From: Thermobacillus xylanilyticus
GTDB taxonomy: Bacteria > Bacillota > Bacilli > Paenibacillales > Paenibacillaceae
Assembly: GCF_907165215.1 (NCBI RefSeq)
Contig: NZ_CAJRAY010000077.1
Span: forward strand, 23,823 to 87,822
Direction of reading: 5' to 3'
Length of the DNA stretch: 64,000 nucleotides
The position numbers were made by a program, and so were the translations under genes. The notes below the pieces were generated by a model that did no database searches, had not been told where the DNA came from, and saw only the letters and a list, made by a program, of their open reading frames with translations. Shown piece by piece: positions 1 to 9,478 of this stretch (position 1 is the first letter of the stretch; every line of letters starts with the position of its first letter).

Positions 1-2
1 AA

Positions 3-290
3 GCGCTTGAGGAAGAGCGCCGGGAGGCGGATGCGCGCGCCGCCGAATGGGCAGCCAGGTTCGAATCGGAAGCCGGACGCGCCCGCGCGGAAGCGGACGC
101 GCTGCGCGAGAAGCTGGAGGCCATCGAGGGGCAGCTGGCGCAGGCGAAGGACGGCGCCGAGAGCCGGATCGCGGAGCTGCAGGAAGCTTACGACCGGCTG
201 AACGTCGAGCACGTCCGGCTGCAGGACGAATACGCGAAGCTGCAGAACGAATTCAACGAATGGATCGAACTCATCGAATCGAACGGGTAA
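3..290 (+). CDS. C-terminal part of a coiled-coil protein (partial)
   Basis: The reading frame is open from the window edge to a TAA at 288-290, giving 95 residues with no start inside the window. The visible part is almost entirely charged and helical, rich in Glu, Arg, Ala and Leu with heptad-like spacing (ALEEERREADARA, AKLQNEFNEWIELIES). It therefore looks like the end of a long coiled coil, as in ATPase-, SMC- or KfrA-like structural proteins. No catalytic motif is visible and I cannot name a family. Function unknown; the gene continues to the left. Confidence 0.7.
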   Translation, partial: ALEEERREADARAAEWAARFESEAGRARAEADALREKLEAIEGQLAQAKDGAESRIAELQEAYDRLNVEHVRLQDEYAKLQNEFNEWIELIESNG

Positions 291-373
291 TGAATATGGC
301 CGGTCGGGAATCCGGAATCCCGGGTTCCCGATGGGCCATTTTCTTTCAAGACAGAGAAATTTCAAGCGGAAAT

Positions 374-470
374 CCGGGAAATAGACGAAAAAAACTTCGC
401 CTATTCTCCGGACGACGGCCGAAAATTCACCGTTTCCGGAAAATAGGCGAAAAACCTTCGCTTATTCAGG
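374..470. repeat. Two copies of a hairpin-forming intergenic repeat
   Basis: Two near-identical imperfect palindromes lie at 374-411 and 436-470. Each has the arms AATAGRCGAA and TTCGCYTATT around a short A/C loop. The first is flanked by CCGG on both sides; the second has CCGG on the left and AGG on the right. They fill most of the 231-base gap between the partial coiled-coil gene and the end of the cupredoxin gene. They look like a small dispersed repeat that would fold in RNA. No coding potential was seen here. Confidence 0.7.
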
Positions 471-521
471 TTAAACTTGCGATCAATAAACGGTGCAGGT
501 TCGCTCCCGCCGCCTCTTGCT

Positions 522-914
522 TCACGCCTCGACGATCAGCTTCGCGAACATCTTGGAATGGCCGGTGCCGCAAGGAATGTTGCAGACAATCTCGTATTCG
601 CCCGGGTTTTCGAAGGTGACCGTCACCGTTTGACCGTCCCTGAGCTCGATGCCGGTCTTCGGAATCCGGATGCCGTGAACCCCTTCTTCGCTGACGAAGT
701 GAAACTTGACGGCGCCGGTTTTCACCCGATATTCGGTCTGGTCGAATTCGAAGTTCTTCGCCTTGACCTCGATCACGCTGTCCGCTTTCGTCTGGTTCGA
801 TTCGTCGATGACGATGCCCGGCGCGCTTCCCCCGTTCTTGCCGCCTCCGCACGCCGCCAGCAGGCCGGCCAGCACGACCGCGGCAGCCATGACCGCAAAG
901 TTTCGTGTCCGCAT
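522..914 (-). CDS. CuA-type cupredoxin lipoprotein (COX2-like domain)
   Basis: A 130-residue lipoprotein. The start at 914 is preceded by GGAGGGATACGGG. Residues 1-22 form a lipoprotein signal ending in the lipobox LAAC, so the mature protein should be tethered to the outer membrane face. The rest is a cupredoxin domain. Near its C-terminus is CNIPCGTGHSKM, which matches the C-x3-C-x3-H-x2-M spacing of the binuclear CuA site of cytochrome oxidase subunit II, with an earlier His in VHGIRIP. No transmembrane hairpin or oxidase gene is nearby, so this is a stand-alone CuA carrier rather than an oxidase subunit. Electron transfer or copper delivery is inferred. An upstream in-frame ATG at 968 would bury the signal peptide and is less likely. 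Confidence 0.85.
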   Translation of the reverse strand: MRTRNFAVMAAAVVLAGLLAACGGGKNGGSAPGIVIDESNQTKADSVIEVKAKNFEFDQTEYRVKTGAVKFHFVSEEGVHGIRIPKTGIELRDGQTVTVTFENPGEYEIVCNIPCGTGHSKMFAKLIVEA

Positions 915-1041
915 CCCGTATCCCTCCGAAGGGTCAAAACCCCATTTTTTTTTCGTGTATTGTGACATTAATCATTGTAACTGATTTTTCGGGACGGGAC
1001 GTGACAAACTTATGGATGAAGATTGAACAAATCGTGAACGC

Positions 1042-1074
1042 AAAAAACAGCTTTTCCTGTGTGGAAAAGCTGCT
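1042..1074 (-). terminator. Rho-independent terminator of the holin-like gene
   Basis: Read on the minus strand, GCAGCTTTTCC and GGAAAAGCTG pair around a short ACACA loop and are followed directly by TTTTTTG. It lies about 40 bases past the stop of the membrane protein gene at 1112-1465. Confidence 0.8.
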
Positions 1075-1111
1075 TGCGGCGCGGCTCTGCGCGACTGCAT
1101 GCGCCGCGGCG

Positions 1112-1465
1112 TCAGGATTTTTTGCCCGCTTCGTACGGCGAACTGATCGGGATGAACAGGTCGATGATCCCGATGACAAGCGCGGCAAGTATGGCGCCGA
1201 GCCAGGACACTTCCACATTGCCGACGATGAACTGGGCGAGCCAGATGACCGCCGCGCTGGCGAGAAATCCGACGATGCCCCGCCCGAACGGCGTGACTTT
1301 CTTGCCGAACAGGCCTTCGACAATCCAGCCGAGCACAGCGATTACGATGGCCAGAAGCAAGGCGCTCCAGAAGCCGCCGACGCTGAATCCGGGAACGATC
1401 CAATCCACCACCATCAGCACCAGCGCGGCGACGACGAAACGAACGACGGTTCCGATGATGTTCAT
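1112..1465 (-). CDS. Phage holin family 4-like integral membrane protein
   Basis: A 117-residue protein with four hydrophobic segments (about residues 5-22, 30-50, 62-82 and 88-106) and short polar links. It resembles the small four-helix membrane proteins annotated as phage holin family (Phage_holin_4_2), which in Firmicutes chromosomes are usually not linked to prophages. No lysin or phage gene is near. Its C-terminus EAGKKS is basic and cytoplasmic in a four-helix model. Upstream it has the SD-like run GAGGAGAG. It is a single-gene transcript with its own terminator. The true role is unknown; the family label rests on size and topology. Confidence 0.7.
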   Translation of the reverse strand: MNIIGTVVRFVVAALVLMVVDWIVPGFSVGGFWSALLLAIVIAVLGWIVEGLFGKKVTPFGRGIVGFLASAAVIWLAQFIVGNVEVSWLGAILAALVIGIIDLFIPISSPYEAGKKS

Positions 1466-1600
1466 GGCACTCTCCTCCTCAAATGCGAAATGGCTGCGTG
1501 GGTGCCGCTTAAAGTGCTCGGGGTTAGTGTTCCCGCATTCGGAGGGTTCATGTTTGGCAGGTTTTGCATGGGCAAAATGGCGCGCGGCCAGCGCTTCGGC

Positions 1601-1606
1601 TATAAT
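1601..1606 (+). promoter_or_regulatory. Probable SigA -10 element for mutS2
   Basis: A perfect TATAAT lies 26 bases before the mutS2 start. At the expected -35 position only TGGCGC is seen, which is a poor match, so the promoter call rests on the -10 alone. Confidence 0.4.
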
Positions 1607-1632
1607 AGTGGGCTGAGAGGAGTTGTGGCGGG

Positions 1633-3987
<2,355 letters not shown>

Positions 3988-4031
3988 AAATCCAGGCGCC
4001 CTTCGGGCTGAAGAAGGGAGGATGATCCCCG

Positions 4032-4454
4032 ATGGATCAAGCGTTGGACCGTTGGCTTGACAATGCGTATTTTGCTTCCATCGCCTTTTTTTCGGTCGCG
4101 ATCCTGGCCCTGATCGTCTTCCTTTTCTGCTTTGAATTCGCGGTGCGGTACAAGACGTGGGACGAGATCAAGAACGGCAACCTGGCGGTGGCGATGGCGA
4201 CGGGGGGCAAAATTTTCGGCATCTGCAACCTGTTCCGCTTCTCGATCCAGGCCGGCGATTCGCTGTACCAGTCGCTCGTATGGGCGGCTTTCGGCTTCGT
4301 GCTGCTGCTGGCCGCCTATTTTGTGTTCGAGTTTCTGACGCCCGTCTTTCGGATCGACGACGAGATCAAGCGGGACAATCGGGCGGTCGGATTTATCGCC
4401 ATGATCATCTCGATTTCGCTGTCATACGTCATCGGCGCGACCGTGCTGTCCTGA
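4032..4454 (+). CDS. DUF350 family membrane protein
   Basis: A 140-residue protein with four predicted transmembrane helices, at about residues 15-38, 58-75, 82-103 and 118-138. The helix pairs match the duplicated two-helix unit of DUF350 proteins. Between the halves is the charged loop KTWDEIKNGNLAVAMATGGK, echoed by RIDDEIKRDNRAVGFI in the second half. The repeated DEIK.(G/D)N.AVA/G pattern is typical of the family. AGAAGGGAGG precedes the ATG. It lies 44 bases after mutS2, probably co-transcribed. Function unknown. Confidence 0.85.
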   Translation: MDQALDRWLDNAYFASIAFFSVAILALIVFLFCFEFAVRYKTWDEIKNGNLAVAMATGGKIFGICNLFRFSIQAGDSLYQSLVWAAFGFVLLLAAYFVFEFLTPVFRIDDEIKRDNRAVGFIAMIISISLSYVIGATVLS

Positions 4455-4478
4455 GCGCGCCGGCGAGGAGGAGCAAGA

Positions 4479-4553
4479 GTGAAATATTTGTGGGGAACGC
4501 TGCTGGTCATCGCGGCAATTTTCATCATTCTGGGCGTGCTGTATTTGATGTAA
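4479..4553 (+). CDS. 24-residue single-helix membrane microprotein
   Basis: This is a very short gene with a strong ribosome site (GAGGAGGAG), a GTG start and a TAA stop. The product is MKYLWGTLLVIAAIFIILGV followed by LYLM, which is one hydrophobic helix with a single Lys at the N-terminus. It sits between the DUF350 gene (25 bases before) and the zinc-ribbon gene (54 bases after), on the same strand. Position suggests a partner of the DUF350 membrane protein. No homology is claimed; the call rests on the ribosome site and the clean transmembrane composition. Confidence 0.6.
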   Translation: MKYLWGTLLVIAAIFIILGVLYLM

Positions 4554-4607
4554 CTTAAGCCCGGCGGCTTGCGGCCGGCCGGAGCGCCAGGGAGGATATC
4601 GAATCAG

Positions 4608-5144
4608 ATGGAGCAATCGACGGTATGTCCGTGGTGCCAGACGGAGATTACCTGGGACGAAGAGACCGGACCGGAGAACGTCTGCCCTTATTGTGAAAAC
4701 GAACTCGGCGATTACCGGACGCTGAACGTTGAAATCGAACGCGATGACGATGCGGAAGACGGAAGCGGCGGAGACGGTGCGAAGAGCGCGCGCGCGGAAG
4801 GCGCGGCAATTCGCAGCCGGCTTTCGGACGACATGGACATGGACAGCTTCCGTCCGGTCAACCTGCGCCTGATCGCGCTGGAAGGGAAGCTCGAAGCGAT
4901 CCTGAACGAGCAATTGGAAGTGCCGGAATGCCCGTCCTGCCGGGAATACATGATTGAAGCGGGCACGCAGACCGTGGGTGCGGCAGGCTGGGAGCCCGCC
5001 GTGCCTCCGGCGGTGAAGCGCGCGATTCTGCCTGCCCCGTTCCGGCTGGTCTGGTATATCTGTCCGAATTGCCATCACGCGCACAGCCGGCTCGCTCCGG
5101 ACGACCGCGAGCGTCTGCTCGGCAATCTGGAAGGCGAAGATTGA
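4608..5144 (+). CDS. Protein with paired zinc-ribbon motifs, unknown function
   Basis: A 178-residue cytoplasmic protein. The N-terminus carries CPWC and CPYC about 20 residues apart, a classic four-Cys zinc ribbon. A second set, CPSC near residue 105 and CPNCHHAH near residue 150, could bind another metal ion. Between them is an acidic low-complexity linker (ERDDDAEDGSGGDG) and a short coil. GGAGG lies 12 bases before the ATG at 4608. It follows mutS2, the DUF350 gene and the microprotein on the same strand. Nothing points to a substrate, so a scaffold or nucleic-acid role is only a guess from the fold. Confidence 0.75.
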   Translation: MEQSTVCPWCQTEITWDEETGPENVCPYCENELGDYRTLNVEIERDDDAEDGSGGDGAKSARAEGAAIRSRLSDDMDMDSFRPVNLRLIALEGKLEAILNEQLEVPECPSCREYMIEAGTQTVGAAGWEPAVPPAVKRAILPAPFRLVWYICPNCHHAHSRLAPDDRERLLGNLEGED

Positions 5145-5248
5145 CGGCAAACCTCCATTGCCCTGCGTCAATGTCAGATTCTGCAAGACATGTCTCCCCG
5201 TCCATACGGGCAACTTAGGGGAGATTCAAGTCTTGCGGGAGGCTGGCG

Positions 5249-6538
5249 ATGGCGCAGGGCAAAATCATGTCTGCAGGGAATATGGCGAAAGCTGCGCGCA
5301 AGCCGCATGCGTCGGCGGGATGGATGTCCGGCGGCGCAACGCGGACGCCATCCGCGGCGCTGGGCCGGCAGGCGGTTCTCCTGCTGGCGGTGCAGGGGAT
5401 GTATGCGGCGGCGGGTGCGCTGTCCGGCACGTTCGTTCCGGTCTATCTGTGGAAGGCCAGCCAGTCGTTCGCGCTCATCGGCTGGTTCACCCTGGCGCAA
5501 CATCTCGCATCCGGCTGCGCGTTCTGGCTTGCCGGCGCGTGGACCAAGCGGCATGACAAAATGATCGCCCTCAGGGCGGGACTCGTCTGCTCGGCACTCT
5601 TCTATCTGTCCGTCCTGCTGCTCGGAAATGCCGCCAGCCGGTGGGCGGCATGGCTCGGCGCATTGAACGGACTCGCCGTCGGCCTGTTCTGGCTCGCTTA
5701 CAACGTCGTCTATTTCGAGATTACGGAGCCCGAAAGCCGCGACCGATTCAACGGTTGGGCCGGACTGCTCGGCTCGCTCGCCGGCATGACGGCTCCGTGG
5801 CTGTCGGGGACGTTCATCAGTCTGTCGGGCGGGATCAAAGGGTACCGGATCGTGTTCACGGTGTCGCTCGCAATGTTCGCGGCCGCGGCGGTGCTCAGTT
5901 TTTTTCTGAAGCGGAGGCGTTCAGACGGGACATTCGCGTGGTCCTACGGCACAAGCCAGCTGCGGCAGCGGGGCAATCCATGGAGATCCGCGGTGCCGGC
6001 GCTCGCCGCGCAGGGCCTCAGGGAAGGCGTGTACCTGTTTCTGCTCGGACTGCTTGTCTACTTCGCGACAGGGCGGGAGCAGAGCCTCGGCAACTACACC
6101 TTCTGGACGTCGCTGACGTCGCTCCTGTCGTTCTGGCTGGCCGGCCGGCTGCTTCGCCCGCGATTCCGCCGCGCGGCCATGCTGCTGGGCGCGGCAAGCG
6201 TATCCGGCATGACGGCCATTCTGCTGGCGGACGTCGGGTACACGGCGCTGCTTATCGCCGGCATCGGTACGGCACTGTTCATGCCGCTGTATGTCATTCC
6301 GATGACGTCCGCCGTATTCGATCTGATCGGCAAGACGGACGAAGGCGTGAAGCGGCGCGAGGAGCTGATCGTGCTGCGGGAGACCGGCCTGATCGCCGGC
6401 CGGGTGCTGGGCCTCGTCATCTATCTGTCCGTCGTCTCGCAAGTGCAGTCGACCGCCGCGCTCGCCTGGCTGCTGCTCGCGGTCGGCGCCGCTCCGCTGG
6501 CGGGCTGGCTGTTCATCCGCCGCAAACTGGCGGGCTGA
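5249..6538 (+). CDS. MFS transporter
   Basis: A 429-residue protein with about 12 hydrophobic segments in two halves. They are separated near residues 215-235 by the basic cytoplasmic loop KRRRSDGTFAWSYGTSQLRQ. It has the shape of a major facilitator superfamily permease, with WLAGAWTKRHDKM resembling the loop 2-3 motif. The first 35 residues are polar. GCGGGAGG precedes the ATG at 5249. Substrate cannot be read from the sequence. It is convergent with the cotH-like gene, with only 4 bases between stops and no clear terminator. Confidence 0.85.
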   Translation: MAQGKIMSAGNMAKAARKPHASAGWMSGGATRTPSAALGRQAVLLLAVQGMYAAAGALSGTFVPVYLWKASQSFALIGWFTLAQHLASGCAFWLAGAWTKRHDKMIALRAGLVCSALFYLSVLLLGNAASRWAAWLGALNGLAVGLFWLAYNVVYFEITEPESRDRFNGWAGLLGSLAGMTAPWLSGTFISLSGGIKGYRIVFTVSLAMFAAAAVLSFFLKRRRSDGTFAWSYGTSQLRQRGNPWRSAVPALAAQGLREGVYLFLLGLLVYFATGREQSLGNYTFWTSLTSLLSFWLAGRLLRPRFRRAAMLLGAASVSGMTAILLADVGYTALLIAGIGTALFMPLYVIPMTSAVFDLIGKTDEGVKRREELIVLRETGLIAGRVLGLVIYLSVVSQVQSTAALAWLLLAVGAAPLAGWLFIRRKLAG

Positions 6539-6542
6539 GCGG

Positions 6543-7688
6543 CTATTCCCGCGTCGCGGATTGCCGCACAGCGGCAACGCGCGCGGCTTTTCCCGCACGG
6601 CGGACGCGCGTCCGTCTGCTGCCGGACAGACGGCCGAGTTCGCGCAGCACGTAGGCCCGCCGTCCGCGGATATAGCGCCGGATCAGCTGCGGTTCGTTCA
6701 GAAAGACGCGGTAATTGTACTTCCGCGTATCGTCCGTCCGGACGGCTGCCGCAATATTGTTTATCATCCGGCGGACGACGGGCATCAATTTCCGCTCGGT
6801 GAAAGCGCTGCCCAGCAGCCTCCCGAGCAGACGGAAATACTTCTCGCGGTATTCGCGGAATCCGAGCAGCTTGGCGGTCAGCGTGTTGTAGCCCGTAATC
6901 CGCACCTGGTTGACCGGGCAAATTTCCCCGTAGCAATTTCTTCCCCAGGTTCCCTCATAGTCCCACGGCAGAATGCGATACTTTCCGGAAGGCAAATGTT
7001 CATAGAGCGCGTAGTTTTGTTCGAACCCGTCATAGTTTCCGGTCAGGACGGCCCCCGCCAGCCATTTCAAGTATTGGTCGATGTCCAGCCGCCGGGCCAG
7101 CAAGCGCTTCAGCGCGATGCCATTGAGCCGGTTCAGATCCCGGACGAAGGCTTCCAGCCGCTGCTTCGCCGCCGTTCCGCCGGCCACGAGCTCGTAGCCT
7201 TCGAACAGCGAACGTTTGGGGCCCCCGTTCTGAGGGGAGTTCAATCCGAAATGGGCGCTGTCGTTCGCCGCATAGATGATGGAGCGATACCGGATTTTCC
7301 GTTCCCGGAAAAACGCGGGCACGACCGCCTCGATCTCCAGGTAGACGCCGAGCGGCCGTCCGTTGACATATAGGCGGCAGTGGGTGGTCTTCGGAGCCGG
7401 CAGGCCGATCAGATTGAAAAAATAGAACGACAGGGCGTTGCGGATCAGCGAAGGATCGTCGTATTCGGCGTTCCAGTGAAACGTATGGCCGTTCACGATG
7501 CGAAGCTCATAGGAAGGCTTCGGATATCCCCGCGTATGGCCGCCGCGGATTTTCAGCTTCGCGGCGATCCTGCCGTCGACGAGAACGTCCGCTTCGTGAT
7601 CCTCCCACGGATCGCGGTGAATGGCTTCCCACAATTCGGGATCGACTTGGATGCGGCGGCTGGGCAAGGATGCGGATGACATGGACAT
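6543..7688 (-). CDS. cotH: CotH-family spore coat protein kinase
   Basis: A 381-residue protein. The N-terminus has the family's opening strand pattern, with ADVLVDGRIAAKLKIRGGHT and RLYVNGRPLGVYLEIEAV. A central segment has NYDGFEQNYALYEH and the metal-binding ILPWDYEGTWG, which corresponds to the WDxD-type site of CotH atypical kinases. In Bacillus, CotH phosphorylates Ser residues in CotB and CotG and controls outer coat assembly. Here a CotG-like gene sits directly upstream and a CotB-like gene is divergent, supporting the assignment. GGGAGG lies 4 bases before the ATG at 7688; a second ATG at 7682 is possible. The last 30 residues are Arg-rich. Confidence 0.9.
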   Translation of the reverse strand: MSMSSASLPSRRIQVDPELWEAIHRDPWEDHEADVLVDGRIAAKLKIRGGHTRGYPKPSYELRIVNGHTFHWNAEYDDPSLIRNALSFYFFNLIGLPAPKTTHCRLYVNGRPLGVYLEIEAVVPAFFRERKIRYRSIIYAANDSAHFGLNSPQNGGPKRSLFEGYELVAGGTAAKQRLEAFVRDLNRLNGIALKRLLARRLDIDQYLKWLAGAVLTGNYDGFEQNYALYEHLPSGKYRILPWDYEGTWGRNCYGEICPVNQVRITGYNTLTAKLLGFREYREKYFRLLGRLLGSAFTERKLMPVVRRMINNIAAAVRTDDTRKYNYRVFLNEPQLIRRYIRGRRAYVLRELGRLSGSRRTRVRRAGKAARVAAVRQSATRE

Positions 7689-7729
7689 CGGTCCTCCCGG
7701 CTTGCGATTTGCGGTCCGAAATGGTGAAA

Positions 7730-7755
7730 AGCCTATCGTCATTCGACGATAGGCT
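7730..7755 (-). terminator. Hairpin between the CotG-like gene and cotH
   Basis: A perfect 11-bp inverted repeat, AGCCTATCGTC and its complement, has a four-base loop and on the minus strand is followed by TTTTC. The T tail is short, so it may only partly terminate and set the ratio of the two transcripts. Confidence 0.55.
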
Positions 7756-7803
7756 ATCTTCATTGTTACGCTATGCTGCCGGGGCTGTCCCGGTCACTGC
7801 CGG

Positions 7804-8253
7804 TTATTGCCTGCGGTTCTTCGCGGTAATATACCAGCCGGGCGGCCAATATTGGCCTTCATACGGCCATTCTGCATTGCGATGTTCCCGCTGCCCGCGC
7901 GCGCGTTGCTCGCCGGCGCCTTGTTCGCCGGCGCCCTGTTCGCCGGTGCGCTGTCCGCGCGTGCGCTGTCCGGCGGTGCGCTGTCCGGCGGTGCGCTGCC
8001 CGCGCGTGCGCTGTCCCGCGGTGCGCTGTCCGGCGGTACGCTGCCCGCGCGTGCGCCCGCCCGCGGTGCGCTGTCCGGCGGTACGCTGCCCGGCGGTACG
8101 CTGCCCGGCGGTACGCTGCCCGCGCGTGCGCTGTCCGGCGGTGCGCTGCCCGGCGGTGCGCTGCCCGCGCGTCCGCCTTCCCGCGGTGCGGCCGGCTCCC
8201 TCATCAGCAGCGCCGGCCGCTTGATTCGCACCAGTGTGATGCCTGTCCGGCAT
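7804..8253 (-). CDS. CotG-like repetitive basic spore coat protein
   Basis: A 149-residue protein with a strong ribosome site (AAGAGGAGGG) before its ATG. Residues 24 to about 110 are near-perfect five-residue repeats, TAGQR and TRGQR. They give a polycationic, Thr-rich chain with no hydrophobic core. The end (AEWPYEGQYWPPGWYITAKN) is aromatic and not repetitive. It is encoded just upstream of cotH on the same strand. CotG-like proteins are defined by repetitive basic sequence next to cotH and are CotH substrates. The sequence here is not similar to Bacillus CotG, so homology is by position and character. Thr rather than Ser would have to be the phosphate acceptor. The other frames across the repeat are also open, but only this one has a ribosome site and a plausible tail. 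Confidence 0.7.
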   Translation of the reverse strand: MPDRHHTGANQAAGAADEGAGRTAGRRTRGQRTAGQRTAGQRTRGQRTAGQRTAGQRTAGQRTAGGRTRGQRTAGQRTAGQRTRGQRTAGQRTAGQRTRGQRTGEQGAGEQGAGEQRARGQREHRNAEWPYEGQYWPPGWYITAKNRRQ

Positions 8254-8278
8254 GCAGATCCCTCCTCTTACTGCGATT

Positions 8279-8292
8279 TAATACAAGCTATG
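8279..8292 (-). promoter_or_regulatory. CATAGCTTGTATTA element upstream of the CotG-like gene
   Basis: CATAGCTTGTATTA on the minus strand ends 26 bases before the CotG-like ATG. A one-base-longer copy, CATAAGCTTGTATTA, lies on the plus strand at 8376-8390, facing the CotB-like gene. The CATA start resembles the -10 of SigE/SigK mother-cell promoters, but no AC at -35 is seen here. It could equally be a shared operator. Confidence 0.35.
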
Positions 8293-8356
8293 ACCGCCCC
8301 TCGCCGGCCGGACTGGCCTTGAACACAATTTGACAGGAAATGGTCGTTAATCTAGT

Positions 8357-8390
8357 ACCGGTTGTCAACGGGATACATAAGCTTGTATTA
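8357..8390 (+). promoter_or_regulatory. Candidate SigK-type promoter for the CotB-like operon
   Basis: ACC at 8357-8359, then 16 bases, then CATAAGCTT at 8376-8384. This approximates the SigK consensus (ACA/ACC, 16-17 bases, CATANNNTA), except that the last two bases are TT. The leader to the CotB-like ATG would be about 140 bases. Late mother-cell expression would suit a coat gene. Confidence 0.4.
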
Positions 8391-8526
8391 CATTTCATCC
8401 TTCATGACGACAGGCATGGGACAAGGACAGGAGTGATGTCCGCACAAGTCGGGACAAGGGAGGGATGGCAGTCACGTTGCAGTCCGGCATCCATTCATTC
8501 ACAAGTTTGAAAATGGAGGGATAGGA

Positions 8527-9246
8527 ATGTTTTATCCGATGTTCCGTTACGGCGGGCAGCATATAAGCTACCTGTTGTCGTTCATCGGCAAGCCCGTCAA
8601 GATCAACCGGGGCGGTCCGGAATCGATGGTCGGACGGCTGATCGCCGTGCATGCCGATTACATCGTGCTTCTGACGAAAGACGGTATCGTCTATGTCAAT
8701 GCGGCGCACATCAAGAGCATCACGGAAGGCAAGGTTGCGCAATCGATCGGCCGCACCAAAGGCGGGCATACCGGTTATATCATGGCGCACAGCTTCAATG
8801 ACGTGCTCCGCCGGCTGACCAAGCATTTCGTGCAGATCAACCAGGGCGGACCGGAGAAAGTGACCGGCTTCATCGTGGAAGTCGGCCACGATACGCTGCT
8901 GCTTGTATCCGGCAAGGAAGTTATCCGCATTCCGCTGTTCCATATCCGGACCGTGAGCCTTGCGCAGCGGAACGGCAGCCAGAATGGCAGCAGCGACAAA
9001 TCTCAGGACAGCCAGCAACGTTCGCAAGGCCAGCGTTCTAGCGGAAGCCAGGACCGCAATCAGCGTTCGCAAGGGCAACGGTCCGGCAGCGCTGCCGGCG
9101 GTTCCCAGGGCCGCAGGCAGGACGGCGGCAGCCGGGGCGGCCGTCAAGGCAGCGGCGGACGACAAGGCGGCAGCCGCGGCCATCAAGGCAATCGGGGCCA
9201 TCAAGGCAGCCGCGGTGCCGGCGGTTCCGGCGGCCGCAAGAGATAA
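8527..9246 (+). CDS. cotB: CotB-like spore coat protein
   Basis: A 239-residue protein of two parts. Residues 1-155 hold two copies of a small beta domain. Each opens with a binding-like motif (KPVKINRGGPESMVGRLIAV and HFVQINQGGPEKVTGFIVEV) and ends in a hydrophobic strand, as in Bacillus CotB and related Sm-like coat proteins. Residues 156-239 are a low-complexity Ser/Gly/Gln/Arg tail (SQGQRSSGSQ, GGRQGSGG). In CotB the Ser-rich tail is phosphorylated by CotH, whose gene is divergent from this one. AAATGGAGGGATAGG precedes the ATG. It is likely the first gene of an operon with a small membrane protein, a transporter and a second coat-like gene. Confidence 0.85.
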   Translation: MFYPMFRYGGQHISYLLSFIGKPVKINRGGPESMVGRLIAVHADYIVLLTKDGIVYVNAAHIKSITEGKVAQSIGRTKGGHTGYIMAHSFNDVLRRLTKHFVQINQGGPEKVTGFIVEVGHDTLLLVSGKEVIRIPLFHIRTVSLAQRNGSQNGSSDKSQDSQQRSQGQRSSGSQDRNQRSQGQRSGSAAGGSQGRRQDGGSRGGRQGSGGRQGGSRGHQGNRGHQGSRGAGGSGGRKR

Positions 9247-9325
9247 CCGGAGCTGTCCGCATCGCCTTTGAACCTTAACAAGCCTTGGGCCGGCCCTTCA
9301 GCCGGCCCGCAAGGGGGGGAATCAC

Positions 9326-9478
9326 ATGTTCGTGGCTCTGCTCATCCTTCTGGCCGGCATTCCGCTGTATGCGCTGATGAGGCTGCCTGCGGACCACAGA
9401 CCCGAACCGGCTGCTGCCGAGCTCCGGGCGGAGCGGTTAGAACTCGCCGTCCCGAGCGAGGCGCGCGAGCATGCATGA
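9326..9478 (+). CDS. 50-residue membrane-anchored small protein
   Basis: A short gene with a strong purine-rich ribosome site (AAGGGGGGA) and an ATG start. Residues 1-18 (MFVALLILLAGIPLYALM) form one transmembrane helix. The rest is a charged tail rich in Glu, Ala and Arg. The stop overlaps the start of the following transporter gene by 8 bases, so translation is probably coupled. It lies between the CotB-like gene and the ArsB/NhaD-like gene on the same strand. I do not recognise a family. It may be an accessory subunit or an export-assisting peptide for the transporter. Confidence 0.6.
   Translation: MFVALLILLAGIPLYALMRLPADHRPEPAAAELRAERLELAVPSEAREHA

Noticed and set aside
1112..1465. Prophage remnant suggested by the holin-like gene
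   Set aside because: No endolysin, tail, integrase or attachment site is near, and four-helix holin-like proteins are common outside phages in Firmicutes.
7807..8322. Plus-strand frame of Leu/Ala/Gly repeats opposite the CotG-like gene
   Set aside because: It lacks a ribosome site. The minus-strand frame has a strong one, a coherent non-repeat tail and the right neighbour (cotH).
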